From Pedobacter sp. (GTDB lineage: Bacteria; Bacteroidota; Bacteroidia; Sphingobacteriales; Sphingobacteriaceae), in contig SEDG01000061.1 in assembly GCA_004295885.1 (NCBI GenBank), positions 1 to 10,248 on the forward strand: 10,248 bases of DNA, given 5' to 3'. Made by a program: the position numbers and the translations under genes. The notes beneath the pieces were generated by a model. That model did not search any database and was not told the origin of the DNA. It saw only the letters and a list, made by a program, of their open reading frames with translations. Each line of letters opens with the position of its first letter. Within the stretch, counting starts at the first letter, position 1. This document shows, one piece after another, positions 6,665 through 10,248 of the stretch.

Positions 6665-6697
6665 CAAAAATAGAAATATAGTTGGGTATTACCCAAA
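6665..6697 (-). promoter_or_regulatory. Candidate Bacteroidota promoter for the minus-strand cluster
   Basis: Read on the minus strand, TTTG (6697-6694) and TATTTTTG (6672-6665) match the -33 TTTG and -7 TAnnTTTG elements of Bacteroidota sigma factor promoters. The spacer is 21 bp, against about 19 in the consensus. The predicted start, near 6658, lies just upstream of the ATG at 6646 and leaves a short leader. Confidence 0.45.
6682..6696. promoter_or_regulatory. Palindromic candidate operator TTGGGTA-t-TACCCAA
   Basis: Seven-base arms match perfectly around one central base. A third half-site, TACCCAA, occurs at 6661-6667. The palindrome covers the spacer and -33 element of the candidate minus-strand promoter and the third half-site overlaps its -7 element, an arrangement expected for a repressor. 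It lies 107 bp before the icd start, so it could act on both directions. The binding protein is unknown. Confidence 0.4.
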
Positions 6698-6713
6698 TTA
6701 ACAAATCAATGTC

Positions 6714-6742
6714 TTTAAATTCATCTGATTATTTTATCTTTA
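6714..6742 (+). promoter_or_regulatory. Weak candidate promoter for icd
   Basis: TTTA (6714-6717) and TATCTTTA (6735-6742) resemble the Bacteroidota TTTG / TAnnTTTG elements with one mismatch each and a 17-bp spacer. A start near 6749 would give a leader of about 54 bases. The match is imperfect, and the call rests mainly on position. Confidence 0.25.
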
Positions 6743-6802
6743 GGCGATTTTAAGAAACGGGCTAATTCATTGCCCCATCCAACCTAAATAAATACCAAAA
6801 TT

Positions 6803-9022
6803 ATGTCAAATACATCGAAGATTATCTACACTAAAACAGACGAGGCGCCAATGTTGGCTACTTATTCCTTATTACCCATTGTTCAAGCTTTTACCGCTTC
6901 GGCAGGTATTGATGTAGAAACCCGAGATATTTCATTGGCAGGAAGAATTTTAGCAAACTTCCCAGAATATTTAAAAGAAGAACAAAAAATAGGAGATGCC
7001 CTAACAGAATTGGGTGCGTTGGCGACAACTCCGGAAGCTAATATCATCAAATTGCCAAATATTTCTGCTTCAATTCCACAATTGGTTGGTGCAATTACTG
7101 AGTTACAAGCTCAAGGTTATGCTTTGCCAAACTATCCAGATAATGCGCAAACTGAAGAGGAAAAAGGAATCAAAGCTAAATACGGTAAAGTATTAGGCTC
7201 CGCAGTAAACCCTGTGTTACGTGAAGGTAACTCAGACAGGAGAGCGCCTAAAGCCGTTAAGAATTATGCTAAAGTTAACCCACATTCAATGGGCGCTTGG
7301 TCGGCAGATTCTAAAACTCGCGTAGCTAGCATGAGTGAAGGGGATTTTTATGGTTCAGAGAAATCTTTAACTGTGGCGGATGCTACTCAATTTAAAATAG
7401 AATTTGTTGGCGAAGATGGAGCTATAACTGAATTAAAAGGTTTGGCTAATTTAAAAGCAGGTGAGGTAATCGACAGTTCGGCTTTAAGCCTATCGGCTTT
7501 AAAAGCATTTGTAGCTAAAGAGATTGTGGCAACTAGAGAAGCAGGAACTTTATTATCGGCTCACTTAAAAGCAACAATGATGAAGGTTTCTGACCCACTT
7601 ATTTTTGGTGCAATCGTAGAAGTTTACTTTGCAGATGTGTTTGCAAAATACGCTGAATTGTTCAAAGAATTAAATGTTGATACCAGTAATGGTTTAGGCG
7701 ATGTTTATGCGAAAATTGCTGGTAATGCTAAACAAGCAGAAGTTGAAGCTGATTTAGCTGCGGCAATAGCAAACGGTCCGGCATTGGCAATGGTTAACTC
7801 TGATAAAGGGATTACTAACCTTCACGTACCATCTGATGTAATTGTAGATGCTTCTATGCCAGCAATGATTCGTACTTCTGGTCAGATGTGGAATGCTGCA
7901 GGTAAATCTCAAGATACCACTGCATTAATCCCAGATCGTTGTTACGCTGGTGTTTATACAGCTACAATAGATGATTGTAAAGCCCATGGTGCTTTTGATG
8001 TAACTACAATGGGTTCTGTACCTAACGTAGGTTTAATGGCACAAAAAGCTGAAGAATATGGTTCGCACGATAAAACTTTTCAAGCAAAAGCAACTGGGAC
8101 AATTCGCGTAACTGATGCAGAAGGTAAAGTATTCTTCGACCAAAAAGTAGAAAAAGGCGATATTTTCCGCATGTGCCAAACTAAAGATGCGCCGATTCAA
8201 GATTGGGTAAAATTAGCCGTAAACAGAGCTCGTTTATCAGCAACTCCTGCAGTTTTCTGGTTAGATGAAAATAGAGAACATGATAGAGAAATTATCGCGA
8301 AAGTGAAAAAATATTTGGCTGATCATGACACTAACGGATTAGATATTCAAATTCTTGCTCCAGTAGAAGCAACTAAATTTACTTTAGAAAGAATTAGAAA
8401 AGGATTAGATACTATCTCAGTAACTGGTAACGTATTACGTGATTATTTAACAGATTTATTCCCAATTTTAGAGTTAGGAACTTCTGCAAAAATGTTATCT
8501 ATCGTTCCGTTAATGAACGGAGGTGGTTTGTTCGAAACTGGTGCTGGGGGTTCTGCTCCAAAACACATCGAACAATTTATTGAAGAAGGTTATTTACGTT
8601 GGGATTCATTAGGTGAATTTTTAGCATTACAAGCTTCTTTAGAGCACTTAGCACAAACACAAAATAATAGCAAGGCACAAGTTTTAGCTGATGCGTTAGA
8701 TGAAGCAAATGCTTTATTTTTGGCAAACGATAAATCTCCAGGTAGAAAGCTAGGGACTATAGATAACCGTGGTTCTCACTTTTATTTGGCATTATATTGG
8801 GCTCAAGAATTAGCGAAACAAACAAAAGATGCTGATTTGCAAGCTAGATTTGCGCCATTGGCAAAAGCTTTAACTGAGAACGAAAACAAGATTGCTGCAG
8901 AATTAATCGCTTCGCAAGGTAAACCTCAAGAAATAGGAGGTTATTATCATCCAAATGATGAGCTAGCTTACAAGGCAATGCGTCCGAGCGAAACATTGAA
9001 TACTACATTAGCGAGTTTGTAA
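6803..9022 (+). CDS. icd: Monomeric NADP-dependent isocitrate dehydrogenase
   Basis: This 739-residue protein is the monomeric (about 80 kDa) isocitrate dehydrogenase, which oxidises isocitrate to 2-oxoglutarate and CO2 and makes NADPH in the TCA cycle. It is unrelated in length to the about 400-residue dimeric enzyme. Landmarks match the Azotobacter vinelandii enzyme with a one-residue offset: S133, N136, R140 and R146 in GSAVNPVLREGNSDRR for substrate binding, K256 (catalytic lysine) and Y419, metal ligands D349, D547 and D551 (VDASMP; NVLRDYLTD), R546, and H588 in GGSAPKH at the coenzyme site. Full length is present, with both ends typical of the family (IIYTKTDEAP near the start, PNDELAYKAMRPSETLN near the end). 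No Shine-Dalgarno site precedes the ATG. The gene stands alone, with its own terminator, divergent from the DUF3667 cluster. No internal break is seen. Confidence 0.97.
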   Translation: MSNTSKIIYTKTDEAPMLATYSLLPIVQAFTASAGIDVETRDISLAGRILANFPEYLKEEQKIGDALTELGALATTPEANIIKLPNISASIPQLVGAITELQAQGYALPNYPDNAQTEEEKGIKAKYGKVLGSAVNPVLREGNSDRRAPKAVKNYAKVNPHSMGAWSADSKTRVASMSEGDFYGSEKSLTVADATQFKIEFVGEDGAITELKGLANLKAGEVIDSSALSLSALKAFVAKEIVATREAGTLLSAHLKATMMKVSDPLIFGAIVEVYFADVFAKYAELFKELNVDTSNGLGDVYAKIAGNAKQAEVEADLAAAIANGPALAMVNSDKGITNLHVPSDVIVDASMPAMIRTSGQMWNAAGKSQDTTALIPDRCYAGVYTATIDDCKAHGAFDVTTMGSVPNVGLMAQKAEEYGSHDKTFQAKATGTIRVTDAEGKVFFDQKVEKGDIFRMCQTKDAPIQDWVKLAVNRARLSATPAVFWLDENREHDREIIAKVKKYLADHDTNGLDIQILAPVEATKFTLERIRKGLDTISVTGNVLRDYLTDLFPILELGTSAKMLSIVPLMNGGGLFETGAGGSAPKHIEQFIEEGYLRWDSLGEFLALQASLEHLAQTQNNSKAQVLADALDEANALFLANDKSPGRKLGTIDNRGSHFYLALYWAQELAKQTKDADLQARFAPLAKALTENENKIAAELIASQGKPQEIGGYYHPNDELAYKAMRPSETLNTTLASL

Positions 9023-9034
9023 TTTCGAAAAATC

Positions 9035-9061
9035 ATTGGTTGGGTATGCCCATCAACCAAT
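9035..9061 (+). terminator. Hairpin just after icd, no T-tract
   Basis: ATTGGTTG (9035-9042) pairs with CAACCAAT (9054-9061), and inner G-C pairs are possible. No T-tract follows, so it may protect the icd mRNA 3' end or pause polymerase before the stronger terminator at 9071. The second arm is also the start of the downstream duplicated segment. Confidence 0.4.
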
Positions 9062-9186
9062 TTAAGTACTAGTCGTAGTGTCTCGCTACGACTTTTTTGT
9101 ATGATGTTTTTCCCCGCTGATTTCGGGGATTTCGCAGATAAGAAGAGGATAAAAATCTGCGTCATCAGCGTCAATCTGCGGGGGAT
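9048..9186. repeat. Tandem repeat, copy A (149-bp period)
   Basis: CCCATCAACCAAT at 9049-9061 recurs with one change exactly 149 bp later. The block from 9099 (GTATGATGTTTTTCC) to about 9185 recurs at 9248-9330 with small deletions. The middle, 9062-9098, which holds the icd terminator, is not conserved in the other copy. Inside the block, CCCCG / CGGGG and CGCAGAT / ATCTGCG can form hairpins. Confidence 0.75.
9071..9098 (+). terminator. Rho-independent terminator of icd
   Basis: AGTCGTAG (9071-9078) pairs perfectly with CTACGACT (9086-9093) around a seven-base loop, and a run of six T residues covers 9093-9098. It lies 49 bp after the icd stop and is the strongest terminator in the window. 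Confidence 0.85.
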
Positions 9187-9196
9187 ACTAGTTCTC

Positions 9197-9330
9197 TCCC
9201 ACCAACCAATACCAAGGGCTATATAAGTCGATTTTCAATCTAGTTGTGTATGGTGTTTTTCCCGCTGATTTCGGGGATTTCGCAGATAAGAAAAGAACAA
9301 AAATCTGCGTCATCGTCATCTGCGGGAGAA
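9197..9330. repeat. Tandem repeat, copy B (149-bp period)
   Basis: This is the second copy, beginning CCCACCAACCAAT at 9198-9210. Its conserved core runs 9248-9330 and keeps CCCG / CGGG and CGCAGAT / ATCTGCG pairings. Compared with copy A it lacks one C in the first arm and a few bases in the ATCTGCGTCATC...CTGCGGG tail. Confidence 0.75.
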
Positions 9331-9359
9331 ATTATCTGTGTTCATCCTTTTTATACTGG

Positions 9360-9375
9360 CCTGCCGGCAAGCAGG
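9360..9375. repeat. GC-rich hairpin element
   Basis: CCTGC (9360-9364) pairs with GCAGG (9371-9375), with GCCGGC palindromic at its centre-left. It is conspicuously GC-rich in AT-rich surroundings, which suggests a short dispersed repeat rather than a terminator, as no T-tract follows. Confidence 0.35.
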
Positions 9376-9445
9376 TGTGATTAAAATTTCACAAAACAAA
9401 TCTTCAATCCATTTCGTTATATTCATACATTAAATCGGAGATACC

Positions 9446-9865
9446 ATGAGCACAGAAAATCAAAATCATCAACCATCAAATGATAAATTACATCCAAGCG
9501 ATCTTGGAGAAACAAAAGACTTTAACAATTTATCTTTTGATGAAAATAAGCAAAGCTATGAATGGGATGTAAAAGGTGAAGATAAAGATTACGACCACCC
9601 TATGCCTTATGAAACTGTGGCAACTGGCGCAGTAGACGACGATTCTACCTATGATGAAGCCAATCCTTATGTTGGTGATGAATATGCAACTGATGTTGAA
9701 AAAGTAAATGATAAGTTAGAAGAGCTGGGGATGCATATAGATAACGATGGAGACAGTGTACTGTTAAGTCCAGAAGATGAAATCCTTGCCCGTACAGAGG
9801 AAGATGAAAGAGACGACTTGGACGAAGAAGGTTATCCTAAGAATGATGCGCCGAATGCCAGTTAG
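9446..9865 (+). CDS. Highly acidic hypothetical protein
   Basis: This 139-residue protein has about 42 Asp/Glu and 10 Lys/Arg, no cysteine, one tryptophan (W40), no signal peptide and no membrane segment, so it is predicted to be soluble, cytoplasmic and largely disordered. Acidic clusters lie at 64-71, 99-103 (DNDGD, recalling a Ca2+ loop but isolated) and 118-128. A short helix-like segment (VEKVNDKLEELGMHI, 84-98) is the only part likely to fold. I recognise no family. Unusually for this window it has a good Shine-Dalgarno site, GGAG at 9437-9440, five bases before the ATG, suggesting efficient translation. It stands alone, with a terminator at 9923. The coding call rests on the ribosome site, clean frame and coherent composition. 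Possible roles, such as a stress or nucleic-acid-mimic protein, would be guesses. Confidence 0.8.
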   Translation: MSTENQNHQPSNDKLHPSDLGETKDFNNLSFDENKQSYEWDVKGEDKDYDHPMPYETVATGAVDDDSTYDEANPYVGDEYATDVEKVNDKLEELGMHIDNDGDSVLLSPEDEILARTEEDERDDLDEEGYPKNDAPNAS

Positions 9866-9922
9866 CTTTTTCAGTTAACATTTTCGGCTAGCAATAGGCT
9901 ACGCAACTGAATTTATAATATT

Positions 9923-9952
9923 AAAGCAATCAGAAATATGGTTGCTTTTTTT
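9923..9952 (+). terminator. Rho-independent terminator after the acidic-protein gene
   Basis: AAAGCAATC (9923-9931) pairs with GGTTGCTTT (9940-9948), with one T-G wobble and an eight-base loop, and T residues run 9946-9952. It lies 57 bp after the stop and between two convergent genes. On the minus strand the tract after the stem is TTTAATATT, so it may also stop transcription from the small membrane protein gene, less well. Confidence 0.75.
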
Positions 9953-9993
9953 GTGTTATGAAAAGTAAAATTAATAGATGGCTTACAAATAAG

Positions 9994-10173
9994 CTATTTT
10001 TTAGCGCCAGCAAAAAAATAAATGAAGACTCCAAAAAGTACACCTCCAACCGGTGCCGTAATAGCTGCAAAAGGAACACTAACCATATAGGTCTCTATCA
10101 CTCCAAAAACTACAGCAAAAATTACAGCCGCGTAAAACGAATCTCTTAATAAAACCTTTTTTTCGCTAGTCAT
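9994..10173 (-). CDS. Small two-helix membrane protein, 59 residues
   Basis: The ATG is at 10171-10173 and TAG at 9994-9996. The product starts MTSEKKVLLRDSFYAAVIFA and ends IYFFAGAKK. Two hydrophobic segments, about 13-26 and 32-54, are separated by a short acidic turn (IETYM), and both termini are basic. Glycine-rich packing (PVGGVLFGVF, 41-50) supports a helical hairpin. The gene starts only three bases after the stop of the upstream minus-strand gene, so translation is probably coupled. The opposite-strand reading at 9958-10149 has low-complexity Lys/Asn/Ser composition and looks like a shadow. No family is recognised; function is unknown. Confidence 0.75.
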   Translation of the reverse strand: MTSEKKVLLRDSFYAAVIFAVVFGVIETYMVSVPFAAITAPVGGVLFGVFIYFFAGAKK

Positions 10174-10176
10174 AAA

Positions 10177-10248
10177 TTAAGGATTAATATCCAAGTTAAA
10201 CCTTCTGCGCATTTCCTCTATCTGAGGATTTTTTTCGACCATATAAGC
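10177..10248 (-). CDS. C-terminal end of a gene entering from the right
   Basis: The frame is open from the window edge and ends at TAA (10177-10179), giving 23 residues: AYMVEKNPQIEEMRRRFNLD then INP. The charged, helical tail with a NPxIxxMRxxFNLxI pattern faintly recalls the C-termini of Bacteroidota DNA polymerase III gamma/tau subunits, but this is a memory-based impression from very few residues. The close spacing to the small membrane protein gene indicates one transcript. The missing part lies outside the window. Confidence 0.55.
   Translation of the reverse strand, partial: AYMVEKNPQIEEMRRRFNLDINP

Larger units (their letters stand above)
9023..9445. other. Non-coding gap between icd and the acidic-protein gene
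   Basis: This 423-bp stretch shows no credible gene on either strand. It contains, in order, a hairpin and terminator after icd, two copies of a 149-bp-period repeat, and a GC-rich hairpin. The promoter of the following gene should lie between about 9376 and 9436, but I see no clear TTTG / TAnnTTTG pair there. Confidence 0.6.

Noticed and set aside
6647..6667. Seven-codon N-terminal extension of the DUF3667 gene from a TTG start
   Set aside because: It would begin inside the candidate promoter, upstream of the predicted transcription start, and the ATG places the zinc ribbon at the usual distance from the N-terminus.
8968..9174. Minus-strand open frame of 68 codons across the icd 3' end
   Set aside because: It overlaps the end of icd, the icd terminator and a repeat copy, with no homology or start signal.
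9871..9910. TCAGTT / AACTGA inverted repeat after the acidic-protein gene
   Set aside because: The stem is six bases around a 28-base loop with no T-tract; the better terminator follows at 9923.
9958..10149. Plus-strand open frame of 63 codons
   Set aside because: Its translation is Lys/Asn/Ser-rich low complexity, and the opposite strand encodes a coherent two-helix membrane protein coupled to its neighbour.

Overview
The window looks like chromosomal DNA from a Bacteroidota species, most likely a Pedobacter-like member of the Sphingobacteriaceae. The reasons are: AT-rich DNA; almost no Shine-Dalgarno sites before starts; a promoter of the Bacteroidota TTTG / TAnnTTTG type; a DUF3667 membrane protein; a TonB receptor of Bacteroidota style; a monomeric isocitrate dehydrogenase; and hairpin-bearing intergenic repeats of the kind common in this group. 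The genus is inferred; no rRNA or other marker gene is present.

Layout. (1) Positions 1-164 hold the start of a small CxxC/CxxxC zinc-ribbon protein on the minus strand, cut by the window edge. It is divergent from a short single-stranded DNA-binding protein (401-745, plus) that lacks the acidic C-terminal tip. The gap between them holds a 24-bp near-perfect palindrome. (2) Positions 746-1082 are non-coding: the ssb terminator, then two tandem copies of a 143-bp hairpin repeat, the second running into the end of the next gene. (3) Positions 1083-6646 hold five minus-strand genes with gaps of 10-55 bp, probably one transcription unit. In order of transcription they are a DUF3667 zinc-ribbon membrane protein, a RimJ/RimL-like GNAT acetyltransferase, an exported TraB/Tiki-like (GTFH/GASH) protein, an exported sorbosone/glucose dehydrogenase-type beta-propeller protein, and a TonB-dependent outer-membrane receptor. 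(4) Positions 6647-6802 are a divergent promoter region with a perfect TTGGGTA-t-TACCCAA palindrome and a third half-site. (5) Positions 6803-9022 encode monomeric NADP-isocitrate dehydrogenase, with its active-site residues present. (6) Positions 9023-9445 are non-coding: a hairpin and a strong terminator, a second tandem duplication (149-bp period), and a GC-rich hairpin. (7) A very acidic 139-residue protein (9446-9865) follows, with a terminator. (8) On the minus strand at the right edge there is a 59-residue two-helix membrane protein, closely coupled to the tail of an upstream gene that enters from the right.

How the genes fit together. The best functional lead is the last pair of the minus-strand cluster. 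The propeller protein belongs to a superfamily whose characterised sugar dehydrogenases use PQQ. The receptor beside it resembles the E. coli PQQ transporter PqqU (YncD) at several recognisable motifs, judged from memory. No PQQ biosynthesis gene is visible, so the pair could be a scavenge-and-use module: the receptor imports PQQ and the periplasmic enzyme becomes active with it. This is a hypothesis. The rest of the window looks like ordinary core and accessory chromosome. I see no phage, transposase, CRISPR array, tRNA or rRNA.
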